The notes below the pieces were generated by a model, which was given only the letters and a program-made list of their open reading frames with translations, was not told where the DNA came from and searched no databases. 64,000 nucleotides of DNA from Desulfovibrionales bacterium (GTDB lineage: Bacteria; Desulfobacterota; Desulfovibrionia; Desulfovibrionales; Desulfovibrionaceae): the NCBI GenBank assembly GCA_030156255.1, contig JASGMV010000003.1, positions 48,215 to 112,214 of the forward strand, in the 5' to 3' direction. Numbering within the stretch: the first letter of the stretch is position 1; the number at the start of each line of letters is the position of its first letter. This document shows, piece after piece, positions 36,961 through 46,015 of this stretch. Made by a program: the position numbers and the translations under genes.

Positions 36961-38916
36961 CTATGCGGTGTCTTTCAATTTCCGCCACAACGTCGTTCGG
37001 CTGATGCCCAAAAGATCCGCCGCGATCTTTTTGCTGCCGCCGCTTCTCTCCAGCGCCTCCATCAAAACTTCTTTTTCCGAAGCCACAATCTTGTCATTCA
37101 AGCTTCCGGAGAAATCAGAGAGCCCCTCTTCGGGAAAGCTATTGGCGGAAGGCAAATCCAGCAAAGGTTTTGAACGTTCTTCCCGGCGTTCATACAAATC
37201 CCAGTTGTCCACCAGCAACGCCTCTTTAACGTCCTCTCCGGAAATGACGCCGCCCGAACTCAACATGGCGAGCCGCTCTGTCACATTGCGCAGCTCCCGA
37301 ATATTTCCCGGCCATTTATAGTTCAAAAGAATCTCTTCCGCTGCATTGGAAAGATCGGCCACCGGCTTTGCCTGTTTATTAAAATACTCTTGCAGAAATT
37401 TCTGGGCGATCAAGAGAACGTCTCTTCCCCTACGCGCCAGTTGGGGAATTTTGAGCGAAAGCACATTCAACCTGTAATAGAGGTCCTCCCGGAAGGAGCC
37501 TTCATCCACCATCTGTTTCAAATTTCTGTGGGTGGCGGCGATAATTCTGACATTCACCGGAAGGATGCAATTTGATCCCAGGCGCATGACTTCCCTTTGC
37601 TCGATGACCCGGAGAAAGTGGACCTGGAGCATGGGGGACATCTCGCCGACTTCGTCAAGGAAAAGCGTGCCGCAGTGGGCCATTTCAAAAACGCCCGCCT
37701 TTCCTCCTTTTTTTGCGCCGGTAAAGGCGCCCTCGACATAACCGAAAAGCTCGCTCTCCAGGATGGATTCCGGCAACGCGGCGCAGTTTATCGCCATGAA
37801 CGGTTCATTCTTCCGGCTGCTCCTATTGTGGATCGCCTGGGCGAAAATATCTTTTCCCGTACCTGTTTCGCCATTGATCAAAATAGTCGAGTCGTTCAAG
37901 GCGTATTTACGGGCAATGGACAGGGATTTCGATATCTCGGAGCTTTCGCCCACAATGTCCGCAAAGGAATGCCGGGCGACAAGTCCCTTGGTGGCGAGCT
38001 TTTTTCTGACCTGGCTCTCGAGTTTTTGCAGCATGTCGATTTTCTGAAACGTCGTCACAACCCCCTCGATCGCATTATCCACCACGATGGGGACCCTGTT
38101 GGTGACGACCCTGGTATCGCCGAGCTCAAGAATCTCTCCCAACTCCGGTTCTTTGGTATCCAGAAGCTTCTGGCAGCTTGCGGCGGGGATAATATCCGTG
38201 ACGTATCGACCAATCGCCTTTTCCGATTTCCAGCCTGAAATTTGTTCGCTGGCCCGGTTGAAAACGGTGATCCGCCCATTTTTGTCCAGCGCGATGATCC
38301 CGTCATAGGTGAACTGCATGATGGCTTTGAGCTGCTCTGCTTCTTTTTTCTCCTGCTTTCGGACAATGCTGACTCTTCGAGCCTCGAAAATCGACATGAG
38401 CACCGCTTCATAGCCTGATGTAATGATGACGGACTCCATGCCCATTTCACGAGCCAGCCGCGCCATCGCGATTTTGCCGATCACGACGTCGGCGCCTTTG
38501 TTTTTCAAATAGGAAACGCCCTTTGTGATGTCCTCAAGGTCGTTATGGCAAATATATTTCAGGAATGTCTCGCCCACGATTTCTTCGAAGCTTGAAATTC
38601 CGAGAATGATCTCTTCCAAATCGACAATTCCGATTTTCGAGCCAATCGTCCGCGCCTGGTAATAAGCCCGCAGAATGTCGTAGCCGCCAATAGGAACCGT
38701 CACGACGGGCACCGTCACTCCGGACTTTTCTATTCCGGACGCCGTAAGCCCGCGGCTGATGATCACTTGGAATCCAGCCTTCTCGGCTTGCTTCGCAAGC
38801 CTCACGGCTTCATCCATTCTTGCAACCTTTATGAGGACGTCGTCTTGCGCGCCGCACGCTTTTTTTGCGATTTCGGCTAGTTCGGGATAGGGACAAATGA
38901 AAAGAATTTCCGCCAT
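36961..38916 (-). CDS. Sigma-54-dependent activator with PrpR_N, PAS, AAA+ and Fis-type HTH
   Basis: 651 residues with the same domain order as the activator at 2722-4641: PrpR_N (about 1-180), PAS (about 195-300, with NRASEQISGWKSEKAIGRY), AAA+ with GETGTGKD, GAFTGA and LFLDEVGE, and an HTH ending ISRTTLWRKLKDTA. The start is the ATG at 38916, preceded by GGGGGAGAG; an in-frame TTG lies further up. The stop codon (36961-36963) is only 2 bp from the last CRISPR repeat. The likely target is the minus-strand set 47359-40396, which has a sigma-54-like promoter and palindromes upstream; proximity is the only link. Confidence 0.92.
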   Translation of the reverse strand: MAEILFICPYPELAEIAKKACGAQDDVLIKVARMDEAVRLAKQAEKAGFQVIISRGLTASGIEKSGVTVPVVTVPIGGYDILRAYYQARTIGSKIGIVDLEEIILGISSFEEIVGETFLKYICHNDLEDITKGVSYLKNKGADVVIGKIAMARLAREMGMESVIITSGYEAVLMSIFEARRVSIVRKQEKKEAEQLKAIMQFTYDGIIALDKNGRITVFNRASEQISGWKSEKAIGRYVTDIIPAASCQKLLDTKEPELGEILELGDTRVVTNRVPIVVDNAIEGVVTTFQKIDMLQKLESQVRKKLATKGLVARHSFADIVGESSEISKSLSIARKYALNDSTILINGETGTGKDIFAQAIHNRSSRKNEPFMAINCAALPESILESELFGYVEGAFTGAKKGGKAGVFEMAHCGTLFLDEVGEMSPMLQVHFLRVIEQREVMRLGSNCILPVNVRIIAATHRNLKQMVDEGSFREDLYYRLNVLSLKIPQLARRGRDVLLIAQKFLQEYFNKQAKPVADLSNAAEEILLNYKWPGNIRELRNVTERLAMLSSGGVISGEDVKEALLVDNWDLYERREERSKPLLDLPSANSFPEEGLSDFSGSLNDKIVASEKEVLMEALERSGGSKKIAADLLGISRTTLWRKLKDTA

Positions 38917-39299
38917 GGCGCTCTCCCCCAAAAGGCTCTTTTACAAACCGGTGATCCTTTTTCGAAAAAATTTTTCCTAGTTTCCCCTGATTTGAACAAT
39001 ATGTAAACCTTAAGTTGACTCCATCGGAAAGCAAGGAGCAGTTCGCGCTTTTGCAGAAATCCAACGAAAATAGAACGTAGGCCGTCCGCTCATTTTTGGT
39101 GTAAAATTCTTTTCCTCTTGGGAACATTGTTCTTTAATGTTTTTTAGAGTATCGCTATCCATCGATATACAAATATTTTCTATACACAGATCAGTTTTTC
39201 GCCAGTAAGCACTTGCTGTAAAGTATGGCTGTATCCCAGGCGCTCGGCGCTGATGCGCCGGATCAATTGAATGTCAACTTCATCTCCCTTCGGATCATC
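38917..39299. other. AT-rich divergent intergenic region
   Basis: 383 bp between the activator and the methyltransferase, both transcribed outward. It is clearly richer in A+T than the neighbourhood. The palindrome GAACA-T-TGTTC at 39122-39132 is a possible operator. Open frames here are short, with no ribosome site, and resemble nothing known. Confidence 0.35.
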
Positions 39300-39956
39300 A
39301 TGAAGAATGCATTAGATAATCAAGTCGCATATTGGAATGGCGTTTCATCCGAAAAAAATTTCACTCATCCCCTCAACACAGAAAAGATAAAACAATATAT
39401 CGCTCAAGATTCCACCATACTAGACTTCGGATGCGGATATGGTCGCATTGGCAATGAATTACACAATCTTGGATTTACCAACATTGTGGGTATTGATTCA
39501 TCCGAGGGGATGATCGCACGAGGGCGACGAGCGTTTCCTTATCTCCATCTGAAAGTTTTTCAAGGAAACAAGGTCCCATTTGACGCCAACGAATTTGATG
39601 CTGTTGTCTTGTTTGCTGTTCTGACTTGCATACCGACCAACGCCGGTCAAAAAGGACTGGTTAGCGAGTTGTTCAGAGTCCTTCGGCCTGGTGGAATCAT
39701 CTACGTCAGTGATTATTGGTTACAGCAAAACGAACGAAACAAAAAACGATATAATGAATTTCAGACTAGATTCGACCAATACGGAGTTTTCGAGCTTCCA
39801 GAAGGAGCCGTTGTAAGGCACCACACCATGGATTGGATCAAGGAGCTTTTCGCCGACTTTCATACCGTGGATCTGGTAGATTGCGAATTGGAAAGTATGA
39901 ATGGTAATAAATCTTCATGCTTTCAATTGATTGGGAGGAAGCCGAAAAATTTCTGA
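39300..39956 (+). CDS. Class I SAM-dependent methyltransferase
   Basis: 218 residues. The SAM-binding motif I is ILDFGCGYGRIG (about residues 39-50), followed by VGIDSSEGMI, and a VLRPGGIIYVSDY motif after the central strand; this is the Methyltransf_11/25 fold. The substrate is unknown. Base composition is markedly lower in GC than the genes around it, suggesting recent transfer. The start at ATG 39300 gives a normal N-terminus for the family; the frame is open to about 39225 and there is no good ribosome site at either place. It is flanked by structured non-coding sequence downstream. Confidence 0.85.
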   Translation: MKNALDNQVAYWNGVSSEKNFTHPLNTEKIKQYIAQDSTILDFGCGYGRIGNELHNLGFTNIVGIDSSEGMIARGRRAFPYLHLKVFQGNKVPFDANEFDAVVLFAVLTCIPTNAGQKGLVSELFRVLRPGGIIYVSDYWLQQNERNKKRYNEFQTRFDQYGVFELPEGAVVRHHTMDWIKELFADFHTVDLVDCELESMNGNKSSCFQLIGRKPKNF

Positions 39957-40395
39957 CGGATTCAACCGGCGATCTTTGATGCTTGCGGGCGGGCTGCCCC
40001 CGCCTTCAGCAAGCATTTCGAGCGTGACATGCTCTCAATGCGGATGTTGCGGCGGATTCGCAGAGAGACTTTGGGGGGGAACCTTACCTTACCCGGGTTT
40101 GCATCCAGGCCCTACCGGAGGGGTTGGCGGGCGTCTCCAACCCCTCCGGACGCGATACAGCTTCTCGGGGGGGAAGCCGTAATATGAAGGAGTCTTACAC
40201 TATCTTCCAGAGAAAAAACGCCTCAAAGCCTTGTTCGGTTTTCCGGCGGCGCAGCGGGCAAGAAACAATCGTTTTCCCTTTTTCCCAGCGCCGCCTTCTC
40301 ATTCGTCCGGGCGCTCCCGGTTGAGGCTGGCGAAGCATCGCGCTCCCTTGCAACCGCAACCGGATAACTGCCCGGCAATCCACTTTTTTCAGCAA
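39957..40395. other. Structured non-coding region with three GC hairpins
   Basis: 439 bp with no credible gene. Hairpin 1: ATGCTTGC (39979-39986) with GCAAGCAT (40009-40016) around a GGGCGGG/CCCCGCC core. Hairpin 2: CCGGAGGGGTTGG (40115-40127) perfectly paired with 40137-40149. Hairpin 3: GCTTC/GAAGC around TCGGGGGG near 40160-40178. Hairpin 1 could end the methyltransferase transcript. The others could be terminators for the convergent dehydrogenase gene, whose stop is at 40396, or a small RNA. Confidence 0.5.
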
Positions 40396-43242
40396 TTACG
40401 CTGCATTGCTTTTTCCAAACCGCTGATATGCAAGCGCAAGCAAAGCAACGGGATGCATAACCTCTTTATCCGTTCCCTGCTTGATCTGCATAGCGCATGA
40501 GCTGCATCCCGTAGCGACCATGTCAACTCCGGATGCGTTGATTTCATCGAACAGACGCTGTCCTATTTTCATGGACAAGTCATAGTTCTTCTTCTTGAGC
40601 CCGTACGTTCCACCCATGCCGCAACATTTGTCGGAGTACTGCATCGTCTTAACGCCTGGAATCAGATTCAGAAGCTCCACAGGCTGCTTGGTGACGCCGA
40701 GGGTTCGCAGGTGACAGGGATTGTGGTATCCGATGGAAAGGTCCATCCGTCCGAAATCAAGGTTCAACTCGCCAGCCTTGTGCAGCTGCAACAGGTACTG
40801 GCTGATATCGTAACAATGATCGGCGACAACCTTTGCGAGGACAGACCCCGTTATCCTCGGATACTCCTTGACCGCAAGGGCGCAGCTCGGCTCGGTGAAT
40901 ACGATGGGGAGGCCCTGGTTGGCGTACTCGGACAGGACCCTGATGTTTTCATTGATGTCCTTCATGATCTTATGCGCGGCGCCGGAGCTGATCCTGGCGA
41001 TGCCGCAGCATTTCAGTTCAGGGACAAGAACATTGACGCCGTTCTTCTCCAGGACATTGATGATGGCCATCCCCTCGCCTCGGGGATCGTTGTAGTTGCT
41101 GAAGCAGTTGAGGAAGAAGACGGCTTCGCGAGTTCCCGTCCTCTTGAGCTTGTCCTTGAACATCCGGCGCAGGCTTTTGCCGGAGAATTTGGGAAGCTTT
41201 CTCTCTCGTTCAACGCCGAGCAGCTTTTCCGTCATGGACCGTATCGGCGCCAACTTGTTGGCCAAGTTGGTCATGGGCGCCATCGAGCTTGCCGTTCTAC
41301 ATAACGTCGCCGTATTCAAGAGAATCTTGTTCGGTAAATCTTCACCATGCTTCTTCACGTAATCGGCGCGGCCCATCAAGGCGACCCAAGGCGTATCGAC
41401 GCCCGAGGGGCATTCGGTCAAACAGCGCTTGCAATTGATGCAAGAATCCATAATCTCCTTGAATCCCGGCTCATTCAATATTGCAGGGTCAAGCTTCCCG
41501 GAGACGATCTCTCTGACGAGCGTGATCTTCCCCCGGCCTTTCGCCCACTCTTCCAGCGTATTGCTTGCAATCGCGCAGTAAGACCTGCACTTCCCGCAGC
41601 CGGAACAGTTCTCCACCTGTTCCTGAATCTCCTCCGAATCGAAGATGCTGTTGGTCAAAGCAATCTTGTAGTCAGGACCAAACTTCAAGTCTTTATCCAG
41701 CTGATTGACATGATTGGAGATAATGATTCCAGGATTGAGAAGTCCTTCGGGATCAAAAAGATTTTTGACCTCCACCATGGCCTTGTACAACTCGGGATAC
41801 TGCCGTTGGACATAAAAACTCCGAAGGCGCCCGTCGGCATGCTCGCCGCTGACGGTTCCTTTGAGTTTCAAAACGAGATCGGCGACGCCCTCGGAAAGGT
41901 GCACCATGGTGTCGACATCGTGCTGTTGGCGGAGATCAAGGATTCCCATGTTGTGGAGATTTCCGTCCCCGGCATGGCCGTAGATGGCGGCGCTCACGTT
42001 GAACTTCTCGAACAGCCCCCGGAGGCCGCTGATGTATTCCGGAAGCCGGCTGGGATGGACGGCGGCGTCTTCGATAAAAGCAAGGGGGCGCCGGGGGCCC
42101 TTCATCCTGTTCAGGATCGGTCCGGAAATACGCCGCACTTTGGCGAAGGTGTCCATGTCCGCCGCACTCTTCGCCTCTTTTAAATCGATCGCCAGGTCGT
42201 TGTCCTCAAGCAATCTTTTGCGGACCTGCGCGAATTTGTCTTTGAGCGTCTGGTCGCTCTCCTCCTGAAATTCTATGAAAAGAACGGCTTCAATGCCTTC
42301 CGGAAGATACTCCCGCATCTCCGGTTTTTGCTCTCTCGCCAAGTCCAGAATATGCCTTTCCATAATCTCGACCATGGAGGGACCGACTTCAAGAATCTCC
42401 TGGGTCGCTTTGCCGACTTTCCCAAGGTCGTCGAAATAGGCGAGGCCGCTCAGCGCCTTTTCCGGGATATCGGAAAGATACAGCTTTGCTTCGGTCACAA
42501 CGCCAAGGGTTCCCTCAGAACCGGCGAACATGGGAGTGAGATCCACATTGTTCTCATCGAAGAGATCCCACAAATAGTAGCCGCAGGAGTTTTTTGTGGT
42601 GAAAGGTTTTTCTTCCTCCAAGGCTTTTTCATAGCGGCCCAAGATCGAGACGACTCTGTCAGCGAAACGATCCATCGTCGACTCGTTTGCCGAACGAGGA
42701 CGCTTTCCGGTCTGCACGACCTGGCCGTCCGCAAGCACAAGCTCAAGCGCGGCAACGTGCTTCCTGGTCGTCCCATATTTCACGGCATGGGGTCCGCTTG
42801 AGTTGTTGGCGATCATCCCGCCGAGGGAGCACCAATCCTTGGTCGAAGGATCAATAGGGAAATAAAGTTTGCTCGCTTTGACCTGATTATTCAAATCCGC
42901 AAGGATAATTCCGGGCTCCACGCGCACCCACTTGTTCGCAGGATCGAATTCAAGAACTCGATTCATGTACTTGCAGAAGTCGATGACGATGCCAGCGCCA
43001 AGATCGTTTCCAACCCGGCTGGAGCCTCCGCCCTTGGCCGTGATGGGCACCCGGTGCTGCCTTGCAAACTGAATGGTTTTGACCACGTCGTCTTTGTTCT
43101 TCGGCCGGACAACCGCGCGAGGTTTGACACGGAAGATGGACGGGCCGCTGCTATACAAAGATCTGTCCAGATCGCTATCAAGAAGGTCGCCCTCAATTCG
43201 CTGCCTCAAGTCGTCAAAATTTATTTCAGCTTCTTCCTTCAT
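40396..43242 (-). CDS. FAD-linked oxidase / Fe-S fusion (GlcD-GlcF or D-2-hydroxyacid dehydrogenase type)
   Basis: 948 residues. The N-terminal part (about 1-480) is a GlcD-like FAD domain with RPKNKDDVVKTIQFARQ, TAKGGGSSRVGN and a C-terminal oxidase region with GHAGDGNLHN. Next comes a ferredoxin-type domain with CSGCGKCRSYC and CINCKRCLTECPSG, then two CCG-type domains (CCGIARISSGA; CCGMGGTYGLKKK and GCSSCAMQIKQG). It should oxidise a 2-hydroxyacid (glycolate, D-lactate, D-2-hydroxyglutarate or similar) and pass electrons on through its clusters. AGGAG is 9 bases before ATG 43242. It is separated from the aminotransferase by a terminator and so may have its own promoter. Confidence 0.9.
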   Translation of the reverse strand: MKEEAEINFDDLRQRIEGDLLDSDLDRSLYSSGPSIFRVKPRAVVRPKNKDDVVKTIQFARQHRVPITAKGGGSSRVGNDLGAGIVIDFCKYMNRVLEFDPANKWVRVEPGIILADLNNQVKASKLYFPIDPSTKDWCSLGGMIANNSSGPHAVKYGTTRKHVAALELVLADGQVVQTGKRPRSANESTMDRFADRVVSILGRYEKALEEEKPFTTKNSCGYYLWDLFDENNVDLTPMFAGSEGTLGVVTEAKLYLSDIPEKALSGLAYFDDLGKVGKATQEILEVGPSMVEIMERHILDLAREQKPEMREYLPEGIEAVLFIEFQEESDQTLKDKFAQVRKRLLEDNDLAIDLKEAKSAADMDTFAKVRRISGPILNRMKGPRRPLAFIEDAAVHPSRLPEYISGLRGLFEKFNVSAAIYGHAGDGNLHNMGILDLRQQHDVDTMVHLSEGVADLVLKLKGTVSGEHADGRLRSFYVQRQYPELYKAMVEVKNLFDPEGLLNPGIIISNHVNQLDKDLKFGPDYKIALTNSIFDSEEIQEQVENCSGCGKCRSYCAIASNTLEEWAKGRGKITLVREIVSGKLDPAILNEPGFKEIMDSCINCKRCLTECPSGVDTPWVALMGRADYVKKHGEDLPNKILLNTATLCRTASSMAPMTNLANKLAPIRSMTEKLLGVERERKLPKFSGKSLRRMFKDKLKRTGTREAVFFLNCFSNYNDPRGEGMAIINVLEKNGVNVLVPELKCCGIARISSGAAHKIMKDINENIRVLSEYANQGLPIVFTEPSCALAVKEYPRITGSVLAKVVADHCYDISQYLLQLHKAGELNLDFGRMDLSIGYHNPCHLRTLGVTKQPVELLNLIPGVKTMQYSDKCCGMGGTYGLKKKNYDLSMKIGQRLFDEINASGVDMVATGCSSCAMQIKQGTDKEVMHPVALLALAYQRFGKSNAA

Positions 43243-43483
43243 TATGATGAACTCCTGTTTAAAGAGATTATTCTCTAGCTCGTTCTTGGTGCTCTCATAA
43301 AAGTACGATTGAAATCAGCTTATTACGAGGTCATCAATCTTGCATCTCCCTCGATGCCGTCACGCAAGGCTATTGAGGTGTGCAGGCAGGTCTTCAGTTC
43401 ATAAAAATAGTCCCGATCCCAGAGAAAGAAAGCACCCCCCTCCTCCCAAGCAAAAAAGAAGCTCTAGTTTCAAAAGAATGGGC

Positions 43484-43515
43484 GTGACGGCTCCATTTTA
43501 AAATGAAGCCGTCAC
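43484..43515 (-). terminator. 32-bp palindrome, terminator after the aminotransferase gene
   Basis: GTGACGGCT-CATTTTAAAATG-AGCCGTCAC is a near-perfect palindrome with a single mismatch, 40 bp after the aminotransferase stop. A T-rich stretch (TTCTTTTG) follows on the minus strand. The remaining 240 bp up to the dehydrogenase gene show no gene and no promoter I can identify. Confidence 0.65.
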
Positions 43516-43554
43516 ACTCATTTTATACGGTTAGCATTACCCGCAATTCGATCC

Positions 43555-44727
43555 TTACTTGAAGCAGCTGGCCAGATAGTCCATCGCCGCAGCCACGCCG
43601 CCCTTGTTGTGCTTCACACCGGCGAGCTCCAGGCCCATTTCGACGCCGGCGAGCGTACCGACGACCGTCAGGTCGTTGAGGTCGCCAAGGTGTCCGATTC
43701 TGAAGACCTTGTCCGCCACTTTGCCCAGACCGTTTCCAAGAGACATGTTGAAGTTCTCAAGGATCACTTTCCGCAGATTGTCGGCGCCCTTTCCATCGGG
43801 CATCATCACCGCGGTGAGGACGCTGCTGTAGGAAGTCGGGTCTTCGCAGAGGACCTCAAGGCCCCACGTCCTTACGGCGCGCCTTGTAGCCTCAGCGAAG
43901 CGGTCGTGCCGCGCAAAGACGTTGTCGAGGCCTTCCTCTTCAAGCATCGCAATCGCCTCTTTGAGGCCATACAAGAGGTTGGTTGCGGGGGTGGAGGGGT
44001 AGAAATAGGTCTCGTTCGACTTGAGCATGTCCGCCCAGCTCCAGAAGTGGCGCTTGAACTCATTCTTCTTCGAAGCGGCGATGGCCTTTTCACTCAACGC
44101 GTTGAACCCGAGACCCGGAGGCAGCATCAACCCCTTTTGGGAGCAGCCGACCGTGACGTCAACGCCCCACTCTTCATGCCGGTAATCGATGGAGCCAAGG
44201 GAGGAGATGGTGTCGACCATCAGAAGGGCCGGGTGCCCGGCTTCGTCAATCGCCTTTCTGATCTCGGCAATCTTGCTCACCACGCCCGTGGAGGTCTCGT
44301 TGTGGACGACATTGACCGACTTGATCTCATGATTCTTGTCGGCTTTCAGTTTTTCCAAAACGACGTTCGGGTCGGCTCCATTCCTCCAGTTGCCAGGAAC
44401 GAAGTCCGGCTGAAGACCCAAGTGCCCCGCCATTTTGTACCACATGGTCGCGAAATGGCCCGTCTCGAACATGAGGACCTTGTCGCCGGGGTTCAACGTG
44501 TTGACGAGGGCCGCCTCCCAAGCGCCCGTACCGGACGTGGGGAAGATGAGGACCGGACCGGAAGTCTTGAAGATCCTCTTGGAGCCCTCGAGCACCGCCT
44601 TGGAGATTTCCCGGAACTCGGGCCCGCGATGGTCGATGGTCGGCTGTCCGATGGCGTTCAGGACCTTCAAGGGCACATTCGTCGGTCCGGGAATCTGCAA
44701 AAAGTGTCTTCCATGCATATTTTTCAT
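43555..44727 (-). CDS. Class V aminotransferase, serine-glyoxylate / serine-pyruvate aminotransferase-like
   Basis: 390 residues. The N-terminus HFLQIPGPTNVPLKVLNAIGQPTIDHRGPEF is typical of this branch, and SQKGLMLPPGLGFNALS holds the PLP lysine (K in GCSQKGL). VVHNETSTGVV is the substrate-adjacent block. It moves an amino group from serine or alanine to glyoxylate or a similar oxoacid. It follows the aconitase-like gene by 33 bp and has AAGGAG 8 bases before the ATG. Phosphonate or sulfonate aminotransferases share the same fold, so the substrate is open. Confidence 0.88.
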   Translation of the reverse strand: MKNMHGRHFLQIPGPTNVPLKVLNAIGQPTIDHRGPEFREISKAVLEGSKRIFKTSGPVLIFPTSGTGAWEAALVNTLNPGDKVLMFETGHFATMWYKMAGHLGLQPDFVPGNWRNGADPNVVLEKLKADKNHEIKSVNVVHNETSTGVVSKIAEIRKAIDEAGHPALLMVDTISSLGSIDYRHEEWGVDVTVGCSQKGLMLPPGLGFNALSEKAIAASKKNEFKRHFWSWADMLKSNETYFYPSTPATNLLYGLKEAIAMLEEEGLDNVFARHDRFAEATRRAVRTWGLEVLCEDPTSYSSVLTAVMMPDGKGADNLRKVILENFNMSLGNGLGKVADKVFRIGHLGDLNDLTVVGTLAGVEMGLELAGVKHNKGGVAAAMDYLASCFK

Positions 44728-44760
44728 TCTCGAAGCTCCTTACTGAAAACGATTAATAGA

Positions 44761-45936
44761 TTACTGAAGAGGGGCGGTTATCTTGCCAGCGACGGCTGTC
44801 AATGCAACAGTCAAAGGCGAGGCAAGATAAATCTCCCCATGCACTGAACCAATTCTTCCAGGTGTATTACGAATGGTCGTAGTCACCGCCACATCATTAT
44901 CAGACAGCAGCCCGAAATGCTTACCAGGGCAAGGTCCACAACCTGGCGGCATGATCACCGCGCCAGCCTCTCTTAATACCACTGAAAGAGCACGTTTATC
45001 CATTGCATTAGCTACCTCAGAAGATGCTGGAGTAATCACGAAAGTGAGCGTTTCCGGTATACGCCGACCTTCCAAAACATCGGCGATAATTTCCATGTCG
45101 CTCAATCTTCCGGAGGAGCAGCCGCCTGCAATGGCCATTGTTACTTCTTTTCCAGCAACATCCTCAACTTTAGCAAAGCGTGTTGCTTCGCCTGGACATG
45201 CAATCATAGGGTCAATTGCGCTAAGGTTAACGGAAAGAGAAGGCGTTCCGAATTCTTCAGCAGGCAAAACCAAGGCTGTCGCAGCCCCGCCTTCAGGCAA
45301 GTAATTGCACAGCGACATTTTCTCGCTTGTATTCATCGCACTGATGGCTTTTCCCTGAAAAAGAACCGCTTTCCCCTTGATCGAATCACCATATTTCTGC
45401 ACGAGATACATGGCGATATCTCTTGCGAAAACATTGGACTTGGCCTTCCCGTCGAGATCAATGACCAGCTGCTCGGGAACCGTCAGCGGCAGAGCGCCGT
45501 CGTAAAGCAGCTGCACCAACTGAGGCGGCGAAAGGGCGAATCCGATGACGCCGAAAGCGCCCGCCGTTGCGACATGGCCGTCTGCGCCAGCCACAATCAT
45601 GCCAGGGGCGAGGCGTTCTCTTTCAGCAATGACCTGATGCAACACCCCTTCGCCATGGCTATAGAGGGAAAATCCATTATCCATCGACATCTTCGTGAAC
45701 TCGTTCTGGAATTTCCTGCTCTCGATCGTTGGCGCCGGAAAGGCGTGGTCAAGGGTAAAGACAACCTTCTTGCTTTTGATGGCTTCGCCCTGCCGCTGCT
45801 TCATGAGCTCCAAGACTTTCGGGCCGGTGCCGTCGTGTCCCAACGCGAGGTCCACCTGCAAGGCTATCTCGTCTCCCGGAGCAACTTTTGCGTTCCCTGA
45901 AGCTGCTGCAAGATTTTTATAAAGATACGTTACCAA
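44761..45936 (-). CDS. Aconitase-family large subunit (LeuC-like hydro-lyase)
   Basis: 391 residues. It contains the three cluster cysteines in GGCSSGR and PGCGPCPG, plus LDHAFPAP and GADGHVATAGAFG equivalents of the LeuC substrate region. It should isomerise or dehydrate a 2-hydroxy- or 3-hydroxy-carboxylic acid by means of a [4Fe-4S] cluster. The probable start is TTG 45936, which has GGAGAG about 5 bases upstream; an ATG at 45963 is also in frame. The partner small subunit (LeuD-like) is not in the window, which is unusual because the two are generally adjacent. It is the second gene after the transporter. Confidence 0.85.
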   Translation of the reverse strand: MVTYLYKNLAAASGNAKVAPGDEIALQVDLALGHDGTGPKVLELMKQRQGEAIKSKKVVFTLDHAFPAPTIESRKFQNEFTKMSMDNGFSLYSHGEGVLHQVIAERERLAPGMIVAGADGHVATAGAFGVIGFALSPPQLVQLLYDGALPLTVPEQLVIDLDGKAKSNVFARDIAMYLVQKYGDSIKGKAVLFQGKAISAMNTSEKMSLCNYLPEGGAATALVLPAEEFGTPSLSVNLSAIDPMIACPGEATRFAKVEDVAGKEVTMAIAGGCSSGRLSDMEIIADVLEGRRIPETLTFVITPASSEVANAMDKRALSVVLREAGAVIMPPGCGPCPGKHFGLLSDNDVAVTTTIRNTPGRIGSVHGEIYLASPLTVALTAVAGKITAPLQ

Positions 45937-46015
45937 AGCACACTCTCCTCTGCAAAAGTCCATCTACTTTCTCATGCTCGTACGAATTTACAAAGGCGAG
46001 TAGCCTTCCTACAGC

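Noticed and set aside
36614..36988. Frame coding repeated RACGEHS / SSPRVRGT units
   Set aside because: This is the translation of the CRISPR repeats, a known false gene.
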